Origin: Pseudomonas viridiflava
GTDB taxonomy: Bacteria; Pseudomonadota; Gammaproteobacteria; Pseudomonadales; Pseudomonadaceae
Direction of reading: 5' to 3'
Length of the DNA: 64,000 nucleotides
Assembly (NCBI RefSeq): GCF_900573885.1
Contig: NZ_UPSE01000453.1
Span: 310,001-374,000, forward strand
Shown: piece after piece, positions 37,553 to 44,946 of the stretch
How the letters are laid out: every line of letters starts with the position of its first letter
Numbering within the stretch: position 1 is the first letter of the stretch
Program-made: the position numbers and the translations under genes
The notes under the pieces: generated by a model
Told to the model about the DNA's origin: nothing
Seen by the model: the letters and a program-made list of their open reading frames with translations, nothing else
Databases searched by the model: none

Positions 37553-39823
37553 CTACGGCTCCCCAATCAGATCGACGACGGCATCCAGCAGCGCTTCGTC
37601 ATGGAAACTGGCCTTGGCCAGGTAATAATCGGCGCCGGCATCCAGGCCACGGCGACGGTCTTCTTCACGGTCTTTGTATGACACCACCATCACCGGCAAC
37701 GACTGCAAACGGTTGTCTCGGCGAATCAGGGTGACCAGCTCGATGCCGTCCATACGCGGCATGTCGATGTCGCTCACCAGTAAATCGAAGTGCTCGGAAC
37801 GCAGGGCATTCCAGCCGTCCATGCCATCCACTGCCACGGCCACGTCGTAGCCGCGTTGCAGCAGCAATTTGCGCTCCAGTTCGCGCACGGTGAGCGAGTC
37901 GTCCACCACCAGAATGCGTTTGCGCGCCACCGCACCGGCTTGCCGCGCGCCCCGGTCGATGCGTTCCAGACGTCCGGTGCTGAGCAGTTTCTCCACCGAA
38001 CGGAGCATGTCTTCCACGTCGAGAATCAGAACCGGCGTGCCGTCGTCGAGCAAGGCGCCTGCGGAGATGTCTTGCACCTTGCCCAGCCGCGCATCAATGG
38101 GCAGCACCACCAGCGTGCGCTCGCCGACGAAACGCTCCACGGCCACGCCATAGGCGGCGTCACGCTCGCGAATCACCACCACGCGGATATCGCCGGCCGA
38201 GGCCTCGCCTTCCGGGCGTTGCAATAGCTGATGCGCCGCCACAAGCCCGATGTGACGGCCTTCGTGCCAGAAATGCTGACGGCCTTCGAGCTGCACAATG
38301 TCCTGGGGCGCCAGTTCCAGCATGCGGTCGATCTGCGCCAGCGGAAACGCATAGGCCTCGCCACCGATCATCACCACCAAGCTGCGCACCACCGACAGCG
38401 TCAGCGGCACCTCCAGGTGGAACGTCGCGCCCTGCCCCGGCACCTGGCGCAGCTCAATGGCACCGCGCAGTTGGCGCACCATGTGTTGCACCACGTCCAG
38501 CCCCACGCCACGGCCGGACACTTCAGTCACGGTGTCGCGCATGCTGAAACCGGGTAGAAACAAGAAGCTCAGCAGCTCGTCTTCGCTCATCTGCGCGATG
38601 GTGTCGGCGGTGGAGAGCTGGCGTTGGGCGATGGCCCGGCGCAGGCGCTCCAGGTCGATGCCGCCGCCGTCGTCGCTCAGCTCCAGCACCAGCAAACCGG
38701 CCTGGTGGCTGGCCTTGATGGTAATGACCCCTTCCGCCGGTTTACCTGCGCGTGCCCGAACCTCGGGGCTTTCAATGCCGTGGTCGATCGCGTTGCGCAG
38801 CAGGTGTACCAACGGTGCTTCAAGCTTTTCCAGCACTTCGCGGTCGACCTGGGTTTTCTTGCCTTTAACGTCCAGGCGCACCTGTTTGCCGAGCGAGCGG
38901 CCGAGGTCGCGAATCATCCGTTCCTGGCCGCGCAGCACGTCGTTGAACGGCCGCAGGCGGCAGGCCAGCGCCGTGTCGTAGAGCAGTTGCGCGCGTTGCT
39001 CCGACTGCCAGCTGAATTCGTCGAGGTCGCTGGCTTGCTGGGTGAGCAGTTGCTGGCATTCGTCGACCAGCCGCCGGGCGTCGGCCAGCAGCGCCAGGGT
39101 TTGCGGGTCGGTGTCGGCCTCGTTCAGCGCGTCGTGCACGCCGTTGAGCGTGCGGCTGGCGTTAGTTTGCAGGCGCTTCATGCGTTGCATGGAGGTGAGA
39201 AACGGCTTGAGCCGCTGCGATTCCACCAGCGACTTGCTGGACAAATCCAGCAGGCGGTTCAGGCGCTCGGCGGTTACCCGCAATACCCGCTCGCCGCCGG
39301 CATCGGCCACGGGCGCCTCGTCAACAACCGGCTCAGGCGGCACCGGCACGGCAATCGCGTGCGCCTCTGGCGCGGGGGTTTCAGCCACCACCGGTTCTGG
39401 CGCAGCCAGACGGCTTTCCTGCATGGCGATAAAACCGCCACGGCTCATGATGTCCATCTGGTCGACGAATTGCGCCACCTCGGCCGGCGTTACGCCCGAG
39501 TCCGGCTTGGCCACGCGCAGCAACAAATCCGTGCCTTTGAGCAGCGCGTCGATATGGTCGGGCGTCAGGCGCAACTGGCCGTTCTGCGCGCTTACCAGGC
39601 AGTCTTCCATCACATGGGCAATGCCTACGCCCGCATCGATACCGACAATGCGCGCCGCGCCTTTAAGCGAATGCGCCGCGCGCATGCAGGCTTCGAGTTG
39701 CTCGGCCTGGGTGGGGTTGCGTTCCAGCGCCAGCAAGCCGGCGTTCAGCACTTGGGCCTGGGCATCGGCCTCCAGTTGGAACAGCTCCAGCATGGAGGCA
39801 TCGCGCATCTGATCCGGGGTCAT
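37553..39823 (-). CDS. wspE: CheA-type hybrid histidine kinase WspE
   Basis: Kinase that phosphorylates WspR and WspF. The 756-residue protein has an N-terminal HPt domain with phospho-His51 (AAHSLKGAARI), a variable Pro/Ala linker, the dimerisation and ATPase region (LVHLLRNAIDHGIE N-box; DDGGGI and GRGVGLD G-boxes), a CheW-like regulatory domain and a C-terminal receiver domain with Asp685 (LLVSDIDMPRMDG). ATG at 39823 overlaps the wspD stop as ATGA. Confidence 0.95.
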   Translation of the reverse strand: MTPDQMRDASMLELFQLEADAQAQVLNAGLLALERNPTQAEQLEACMRAAHSLKGAARIVGIDAGVGIAHVMEDCLVSAQNGQLRLTPDHIDALLKGTDLLLRVAKPDSGVTPAEVAQFVDQMDIMSRGGFIAMQESRLAAPEPVVAETPAPEAHAIAVPVPPEPVVDEAPVADAGGERVLRVTAERLNRLLDLSSKSLVESQRLKPFLTSMQRMKRLQTNASRTLNGVHDALNEADTDPQTLALLADARRLVDECQQLLTQQASDLDEFSWQSEQRAQLLYDTALACRLRPFNDVLRGQERMIRDLGRSLGKQVRLDVKGKKTQVDREVLEKLEAPLVHLLRNAIDHGIESPEVRARAGKPAEGVITIKASHQAGLLVLELSDDGGGIDLERLRRAIAQRQLSTADTIAQMSEDELLSFLFLPGFSMRDTVTEVSGRGVGLDVVQHMVRQLRGAIELRQVPGQGATFHLEVPLTLSVVRSLVVMIGGEAYAFPLAQIDRMLELAPQDIVQLEGRQHFWHEGRHIGLVAAHQLLQRPEGEASAGDIRVVVIRERDAAYGVAVERFVGERTLVVLPIDARLGKVQDISAGALLDDGTPVLILDVEDMLRSVEKLLSTGRLERIDRGARQAGAVARKRILVVDDSLTVRELERKLLLQRGYDVAVAVDGMDGWNALRSEHFDLLVSDIDMPRMDGIELVTLIRRDNRLQSLPVMVVSYKDREEDRRRGLDAGADYYLAKASFHDEALLDAVVDLIGEP

Positions 39824-40506
39824 GTCAGGCTCCGCATCACGGCGTGCAAAAGAAGGTCTTCGTCGAGCAGGCGCACGCTGCGTTGCTGCCACTGCAACAC
39901 GCCGCGGGTGAACTTCGCGGCAGCCGCACCGGCACCGGTCTGGCCGGCGCTGGCCTGGGCCAGTTGCTGTTCGGGAAAGGCTTGAATGCCCAGCACTTCA
40001 TCCACCGGCGCCACCACGTTGCCGCCCTGCCCGGCCAGAATCAGCAAGCGCGGCACCACGCGGCCAGCCGCTTTGCCGCCGGCGGCTTCCAGGCCCAGCA
40101 GCTCGGTAAGCGACACGCACGGCACCAGCGCGCCGCGCACATTGGCCACGCCCAGCAGCGCGCGCGAGCGTTGATGTGGCAAGGAATGAATGGGCGCCAG
40201 CGGCGACACTTCCACCAAGGTGCGGGTGGCCAGGGCCAGCCACTCTTCCCCCAGCCGGAACACAATCATGGAACGGGTGACCTGCTCGCTGAGGTCGTCG
40301 GTGTGGTCGTACAGCGCCACGTGTTCCTGGCTCAGGCTGTAGCGATCGAGCAGGCGCGTGGCGGCGGCGCCGTAGATTTCGCAGTTGCGGCAGTGCACAT
40401 GCTCGATCAGCTTCGCGCAGCTCTTGTCGCCGCGAACGCCAATGCGGTTCCAGCAGTCGTCCACGGCGTACTCCCCGCCGTGCTGGCTCAGGTTTACTTC
40501 ATTCAT
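39820..40506 (-). CDS. wspD: CheW-type adaptor WspD with Cys-rich N-terminus
   Basis: Scaffold coupling the receptor to WspE. The C-terminal half (about 75-228) is a CheW domain (MIVFRLGEEWLALATRTLVEVSPLAPIHSLPH, LLGVANVRGALVPCVSLTELLGL). The N-terminal 60 residues hold four cysteines, C18, C30, C39 and C42, in DDCWNRIGVRGDKSC and HCRNCEIY, a pattern that looks like a metal- or redox-binding knuckle. The gene starts five bases after the wspC stop and overlaps wspE by four. Confidence 0.93.
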   Translation of the reverse strand: MNEVNLSQHGGEYAVDDCWNRIGVRGDKSCAKLIEHVHCRNCEIYGAAATRLLDRYSLSQEHVALYDHTDDLSEQVTRSMIVFRLGEEWLALATRTLVEVSPLAPIHSLPHQRSRALLGVANVRGALVPCVSLTELLGLEAAGGKAAGRVVPRLLILAGQGGNVVAPVDEVLGIQAFPEQQLAQASAGQTGAGAAAAKFTRGVLQWQQRSVRLLDEDLLLHAVMRSLT

Positions 40507-40511
40507 TGCAG

Positions 40512-41744
40512 CTACTCATGACGGCCCGCTCCCCGTTGAGCGCGACCCTGCAAACGCTCGGCCCCAGCCTTGTCGCCCTGGGCGGCAAGCAGCGCCGCCA
40601 GTTGCGCCAGCGTGGCCGCGTGGTGCGGTTGCAGATACAACGCCTTGCGATAAAAACCTTGCGCGGCGGCCATGTCGCGCTCCACCTCGCAGAGCAGCCC
40701 CAGCCAATAAAACACCTCGGCAGAGGGCCCGTGGCTGACCAGCAGCGCCTCGGCCAAGCGCCGCGCTTCATCACTGCGACCTTGATTGGCCAGCGCGGCG
40801 AGCTGCGCCAGCGGCCCGGCCGCCGACTCCACAACCGTGGTCGCGGGTACCGCCGGCTTCACCGGCAAGCGCGCCACCGGGCGCGGCGCAGAAACTGGCG
40901 GCAACACCCGACGCGGCGGCGGCGCAGGCGTGCGCAGCCCATCTGCCGGCGGCTGGCGGCGAAACGCAAACGACAGGGGAATGCCCAGCGACTGCATGCC
41001 CACACGGGTAAACAGGCCAGCTTCGGCCGGGCCGATAAACAGCACGCCGTCATCACGGGTCAGGCGTTTGAGCACGTCCAGCACCTGCTCCTGGGTCGGC
41101 ACATCGAAATAAATCAGCAGATTGCGGCAGAACACCATGTCATAGGGCTGCTCACCGGCCAGCAGACCCGGCTCCAGCAGGTTGCCGGCACGGAACTGCA
41201 CCTGCTTGCGCACCGCCTGGTTGATGACGTAACCGTTGCCCTCGGGGCTGAAATAACGGTTACGAAAGCCCAGGGTGTCGCCGCGAAACGAATTGCGCCC
41301 GTATCGGCCGGCGACCGCGCGTTCAATCGACAGCGGACTGATATCCAGCGCATCAACACTAAAGGAGGCGGCCGGCAGGTTGGCGTCGAGCAGGCACATG
41401 GCAATGGAATAGGGTTCTTCGCCGGTTGAGCACGGCAGGCTCAGCAGCCGCAACGGCCGCGCGCCCGCCAGCTCGGCGACCCGGCGCGCGGCTAGCCGGG
41501 CCAAGGTGGTGAACGACTCGGGATAACGGAAAAACCAGGTCTCGGGGACGATCACCGCTTCAATCAGCGCCTGCATTTCAGCCTCGGACTGATTCAGCGC
41601 GCGCCAATAGCTTTCCACGTCGCGCCCCGGCACAGCCGCCATGCAACGCTGCACCGCGCGTTCGACCACCGACTCGCCCACCGTGATGGCGTCCAGCCCG
41701 ATGCGCTCTTTCAGCAACTGCTCGAAGCGCGGGTCAATGCTCAT
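40512..41744 (-). CDS. wspC: CheR-type methyltransferase WspC with TPR tail
   Basis: Methylates glutamates of WspA. The 410-residue protein has the CheR N-terminal helical domain, the SAM-binding catalytic domain (LSLPCSTGEEPYSIAM, DALDISPLSIERA, FCRNLLIYFD), a Pro/Ala/Arg-rich linker (about 275-320) and a C-terminal tetratricopeptide-like region (AEVFYWLGLLCEVERDMAAAQGFYRKALYLQP). Overlaps the wspB stop by four bases (ATGA). Confidence 0.95.
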   Translation of the reverse strand: MSIDPRFEQLLKERIGLDAITVGESVVERAVQRCMAAVPGRDVESYWRALNQSEAEMQALIEAVIVPETWFFRYPESFTTLARLAARRVAELAGARPLRLLSLPCSTGEEPYSIAMCLLDANLPAASFSVDALDISPLSIERAVAGRYGRNSFRGDTLGFRNRYFSPEGNGYVINQAVRKQVQFRAGNLLEPGLLAGEQPYDMVFCRNLLIYFDVPTQEQVLDVLKRLTRDDGVLFIGPAEAGLFTRVGMQSLGIPLSFAFRRQPPADGLRTPAPPPRRVLPPVSAPRPVARLPVKPAVPATTVVESAAGPLAQLAALANQGRSDEARRLAEALLVSHGPSAEVFYWLGLLCEVERDMAAAQGFYRKALYLQPHHAATLAQLAALLAAQGDKAGAERLQGRAQRGAGRHE

Positions 41745-42259
41745 GGCGCGCCAGCTTCCAGACTCAAACCGGCCAGAGGAAACAACAGCGCCTGCACGGT
41801 TTCCGGTAGCAGTTGCTCCACCTGAATGCGCTGCACCAGACCGTCGCGGGTTTCCAGCACCGGGCCCAGGTAAGGCGAGTCGGGGTTCAGCAAACCGTAA
41901 TCGCGAAATGCCTCGGGCTCGCAGCGCAAGGTATCGCTGGCCTGTTCCAGCACCAGCCCCAGCGGGCTCTGGCGGCCATCGGCGGTGCGGTAGTCAACCA
42001 GCACCGTACGCGTGCTGGTACGCGCCGGCGCAGGCGTGCCGAGGCTCAGGTGGCAGAGGTCGAGCACCGGCACCAATGTGCCGCGAAAGGCAAACACCCC
42101 GGTTACCCACGCCGGCGCGCCGGGAAGGGTTTTCACCGGCACGCGCGGTAACACCGCCAACACCTCGCGGGCCGCCAGCGCATAGCGCTCACCGCCAAGC
42201 GAAAACAACAGATACAGCGGCGCCTTTTGCCCGTGCGCCGGCTGCGAATGGCTGCTCAT
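41741..42259 (-). CDS. wspB: CheW-type adaptor WspB
   Basis: Second CheW-like scaffold protein of the system, 172 residues: LYLLFSLGGERYALAAREVLAVLPRVPVKTLPGAPAWVTGVFAFRGTLVPVLDLCHL is the CheW core. It begins seven bases after the wspA stop and overlaps wspC by four bases. No other domain. Confidence 0.94.
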   Translation of the reverse strand: MSSHSQPAHGQKAPLYLLFSLGGERYALAAREVLAVLPRVPVKTLPGAPAWVTGVFAFRGTLVPVLDLCHLSLGTPAPARTSTRTVLVDYRTADGRQSPLGLVLEQASDTLRCEPEAFRDYGLLNPDSPYLGPVLETRDGLVQRIQVEQLLPETVQALLFPLAGLSLEAGAP

Positions 42260-42266
42260 GGCCGCG

Positions 42267-43889
42267 TTAAACCTTGAAGCTCGACACGCCGCTACGCAGG
42301 CTGCCGGCCACCTGATTCAGCTCCTCGATGGCAAAGCTGGCCTGGCGCAGCGACTCCACGGTTTGCCCGGTGGCCTCGCCCAGTTGCGTGAGCGCCTGGG
42401 TAATCTGCTCGGCGCCGGTGGCCTGGGCCTGCATGCCCTCGTTGAGCACCACCACGCGCGGCGCCAGCGCCTGAACCTGGTCGATGGTTTGCGACAACTG
42501 CTCGCCCACCTCCTGCACGTCGCTCATGCCACGGCGCACCTGCTCGGAAAACTTGTCCATGCCCATTACGCCGGCCGAAACGGCCGACTGAATCTCGCGC
42601 ACCATCTGCTCGATGTCGTACGTGGCCACAGCCGTCTGGTCGGCCAGGCGCCGCACTTCGGTCGCCACCACAGAGAAACCGCGCCCGTACTCGCCGGCTT
42701 TTTCCGCCTCGATGGCGGCGTTTAGCGACAGCAGGTTGGTTTGGTCAGCCACTTTGACGATGGTGGTCACCACCTGATTAATGTTGCTGGCCTTCTCATT
42801 GAGGATGCCCAGCTTGGCGTTTACCAATTCGGCAGCGCCCATCACCTGGCGCATGGTGTCTTCCATACGCTGCAAGCCAACCTGCCCGGCACCGGCAAGG
42901 GCAGAAGCCTGCTCGGCGGAATAGGACACTTCGCCCATAGTGCGCACCAGATCGCGCGAGGTGGCGGCAATTTCCCGCGAGGTGGCGCCGATTTGCGTGG
43001 TGGTGGCGGCGGTTTCGGTGGCGGTGGCCTGCTGCTGTTTCGAGGTGGCGGCAATTTCAGTCACCGACGTGGTGACCTGCACCGCCGAGCGCTGCGCCTG
43101 GGACACCAGCGTGGTGATGTCGTCCACCATGGCATTGAAGCCACCTTGCACCGCGCCGAATTCATCGGCGCGCACATTGTTGAAGCGGGTGGTGAGGTTG
43201 CCGGTGCGCATCACCGTGAGAATCTGCGCCAGGTTATTCAGCGGGCCCATGATCGCGCGCATCAGCACATAGCCGCTGATCAACGCCACGGCGATCACCA
43301 GCAGCAGCGACAACACCAGGCTGATTTTCGCCCCGGCCGCCTGGGCGGTAATCGAAGTGGTGGCGACATCGGCGCGGTCTTTATTGAATTGCACCATTTG
43401 CAGCAACTGCTCACGGCCCTGCGCCCATACCGGCCGCAAGCGGTCGTTGAGAATTTTGCGCGCCTGCAACGGCTGGCCTTGCTGAAAGGTGCCGAGCACC
43501 TCGGCGAGCGCCTTGTTGAACTCGTCGCGGTGTTTGAGAAAGGTATCCAGGTGGGCTTTGTCTTCAGCGTCCACGATGGATTGTTGGTACTCCGCCACGC
43601 GGGCCATCAGTTTTTCATCGTTACTGGTGAACTCCGCCAGCACGGCCGGGCTGATCACCTGCTCATCGGAAAGGCCCACCACCTGCTGCGCCAGCAGAAA
43701 ACTGTCGACCCAGGAGCTGCGGATATACGAGCTGAAATAAACGCCCGGCATGGAATCCTGCGCCACGCTCTTGGCGCTGGTTTCAATGGTCACCAGCCGC
43801 GAATAGGCCACGGCCACCATCAAAATGATGATCGCAATGATCACCGCAAAACTCGCCAGAATGCGCTGACGCAGGGTCCAGTTCTTCAC
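42267..43889 (-). CDS. wspA: methyl-accepting receptor WspA
   Basis: Membrane receptor that responds to surface contact. The 540-residue protein starts with GTG at 43889 (GGGGAG six bases upstream). Two membrane helices (about 10-32 and 180-200) flank a helical periplasmic domain; then follow a HAMP domain and a cytosolic signalling hairpin with NLLSLNAAIEAEKAGEYGRG and FSVVATEVRRLADQTA. First gene of wspABCDEF-wspR. The 250-bp leader contains a REPIN. Confidence 0.95.
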   Translation of the reverse strand: MKNWTLRQRILASFAVIIAIIILMVAVAYSRLVTIETSAKSVAQDSMPGVYFSSYIRSSWVDSFLLAQQVVGLSDEQVISPAVLAEFTSNDEKLMARVAEYQQSIVDAEDKAHLDTFLKHRDEFNKALAEVLGTFQQGQPLQARKILNDRLRPVWAQGREQLLQMVQFNKDRADVATTSITAQAAGAKISLVLSLLLVIAVALISGYVLMRAIMGPLNNLAQILTVMRTGNLTTRFNNVRADEFGAVQGGFNAMVDDITTLVSQAQRSAVQVTTSVTEIAATSKQQQATATETAATTTQIGATSREIAATSRDLVRTMGEVSYSAEQASALAGAGQVGLQRMEDTMRQVMGAAELVNAKLGILNEKASNINQVVTTIVKVADQTNLLSLNAAIEAEKAGEYGRGFSVVATEVRRLADQTAVATYDIEQMVREIQSAVSAGVMGMDKFSEQVRRGMSDVQEVGEQLSQTIDQVQALAPRVVVLNEGMQAQATGAEQITQALTQLGEATGQTVESLRQASFAIEELNQVAGSLRSGVSSFKV

Positions 43890-44067
43890 TCGTAACTCCC
43901 CAAATGAACGGTGCCCGCGCACGGCTCAAGCTGACGGCGGCAGGTGGCGCGCCAATGCCAGCGACTGTAAGACGCGTCCTGCAGCCACGCAAGCTGAAAG
44001 CGTAGCAGCGGGCAGGCAGATCAACGACTTATGGGAGGTAGTTACGGTGGGGTTTTAGGGTTTGCAG

Positions 44068-44131
44068 GCATCGCGGCTGAAGCCGCCCTACGGGAATGTG
44101 CAGTCCGTGGGAACGGCTCCGGCGGCGATGC
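44068..44131. repeat. REPIN between wspA and the DUF3077 gene
   Basis: GCATCGCGGCTGAAGCCGCC (from 44068) pairs with GGCTCCGGCGGCGATGC (to 44131) around a short loop containing GGGAATGTGCAGTCC. It belongs to the same REP family as the other copies. Confidence 0.8.
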
Positions 44132-44138
44132 TTTTTGC

Positions 44139-44390
44139 TCACGCCGCCTGTTGCGCTTCCCACAGCCCATTGACGCTGGCTTTCACCAGCGCGTCGGCCA
44201 TTTGCAGCAGGTAGTGGGCGCTGTTGCGTTCGTCATCGTTGAGCGGGTCATTGATAACCAGATGACTAATGCCGTCGAGCAACACGCTGGCTTGCTCCAG
44301 CGCTTGGGCTACCGGCACGCCGGCGTTTACGGTGAACAGCGGTGTGCCTTCGGTCAGGCAGAAGGCTTGGGCCTGGGTGACGGGGTTCAT
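44139..44390 (-). CDS. DUF3077 family protein, 83 aa
   Basis: Small soluble protein from the ATG at 44390. The family signature TPLFTVNAGVPVAQALEQASVLLDGISHLV is present; the rest is helical (DDERNSAHYLLQMADALVKASVNGLWE). No function is established for the family, common in pseudomonads. The ATG overlaps the stop of a 20-residue leader ORF as ATGA and GGAGG lies nine bases upstream, inside that leader. The gene sits downstream of a highly structured leader DNA (44460-44720). Confidence 0.8.
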   Translation of the reverse strand: MNPVTQAQAFCLTEGTPLFTVNAGVPVAQALEQASVLLDGISHLVINDPLNDDERNSAHYLLQMADALVKASVNGLWEAQQAA

Positions 44391-44449
44391 AAAAGCACCT
44401 CCAGGATTGCTACCGGAGGATGGGGGGTGAGGGTATTGGGGTAAGTCAT
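44387..44449 (-). CDS. 20-residue leader ORF coupled to the DUF3077 gene
   Basis: ATG ACT TAC CCC... runs 21 codons and stops in the ATGA that starts the DUF3077 gene. AAAAGG sits six to eight bases before its ATG. Encodes a proline-rich peptide (MTYPNTLTPHPPVAILEVLL). Role as a translation-coupling leader is inferred from the overlap. Confidence 0.5.
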   Translation of the reverse strand: MTYPNTLTPHPPVAILEVLL

Positions 44450-44459
44450 AGAGCACCTT

Positions 44460-44552
44460 TTAGATAAAGGCCGCCACAACATCGCCGTCAAACGAATGGG
44501 TGGCAGCTATACGCGGGTTGACGGACCGGAAAGGCACCCAAACCCGGCGCAT
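44460..44552 (-). CDS. 30-residue leader ORF starting inside a UUCG hairpin
   Basis: The ATG at 44552 lies in the 3' side of the GCATC-TTCG-GATGC hairpin; the frame runs through the large inverted repeat to a TAA eleven bases before the next leader ATG. The translated peptide ends RIAATHSFDGDVVAAFI. No clear Shine-Dalgarno outside the stem. Tentative; included because of its position. Confidence 0.3.
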   Translation of the reverse strand: MRRVWVPFRSVNPRIAATHSFDGDVVAAFI

Positions 44553-44722
44553 CCGAAGATGCCCCGCGTATAGCCGCCTTAACAGAAGGAAGCTGGAGCG
44601 CTTTATGCCGGTGGGCCGTCAAACCCGGTCGCTGAACCATTCAGCGACGGGCCGAACTATGCCGGTCATAGGAAAATCCTGACAAGCCAGCCCGGGCCGA
44701 CAGCCCCGTAGGCAATACGGCG
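44500..44722 (-). ncRNA. candidate structured regulatory RNA/leader upstream of DUF3077 (C4-antisense-like)
   Basis: A 16-bp inverted repeat (GGCAGCTATACGCGGG at 44502-44517; CCCGCGTATAGCCGCC at 44563-44578) encloses a GCATC/GATGC hairpin. A second stem GTCGCTGAA / TTCAGCGAC lies at 44628-44648 and a third CTATG/CATAG at 44656-44670, a fourth CCGTA/TACGG at 44706-44720. Read on the minus strand the single mismatch of the large stem becomes a G-U pair and the tetraloop becomes UUCG, so I assign the RNA to the minus strand. CCGTCAACCC and GGGTTTGACGG (44619 region) are complementary, giving competing pairings as in phage P1 C4-type antisense control. Family membership is a guess. Confidence 0.45.
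44619..44669 (-). CDS. 16-residue mini-ORF in the structured leader
   Basis: ATG at 44669, preceded at seven bases by AGGA, encodes MTGIVRPVAEWFSDRV and stops at TGA. Its ATG overlaps the stop of a longer open frame from 44923. The sequence coincides with the 44628-44648 hairpin, so translation and folding would compete. Confidence 0.35.
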   Translation of the reverse strand: MTGIVRPVAEWFSDRV

Positions 44723-44946
44723 CGCCCGGCGAGAATAGCTGCAAGTGCCTGCCACGCCAAACAGCCCTTCCCGTCCACCCAACCACGCCTGCCGCGACCT
44801 GGCACTTTTTACGCGCACCGACGGAAAGAGCATTCCTACATCAAGACAGCCAGCCCACCCACCTATCGCTAAGAAGCAGATGACAGCCCACGGTTGCCCA
44901 CCCTCACCAAGCTTGCCGCTCAATTTTTCAGCAGGTGTGTGTGGCC

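Noticed and set aside
44500..44722. structured RNA on the plus strand, as leader of the HAF autotransporter
   Set aside because: On the plus strand the main stem has an A-C mismatch and the loop is CGAA; on the minus strand they become G-U and UUCG, and the coupled ORFs also run minus. The plus alternative is not excluded.
44666..44923. 85-codon minus-strand frame upstream of the mini-ORFs
   Set aside because: Overlaps the folded region and has no domain or clear ribosome site; only its ATGA overlap with the 16-residue ORF is notable, so it is mentioned but not annotated as a gene.
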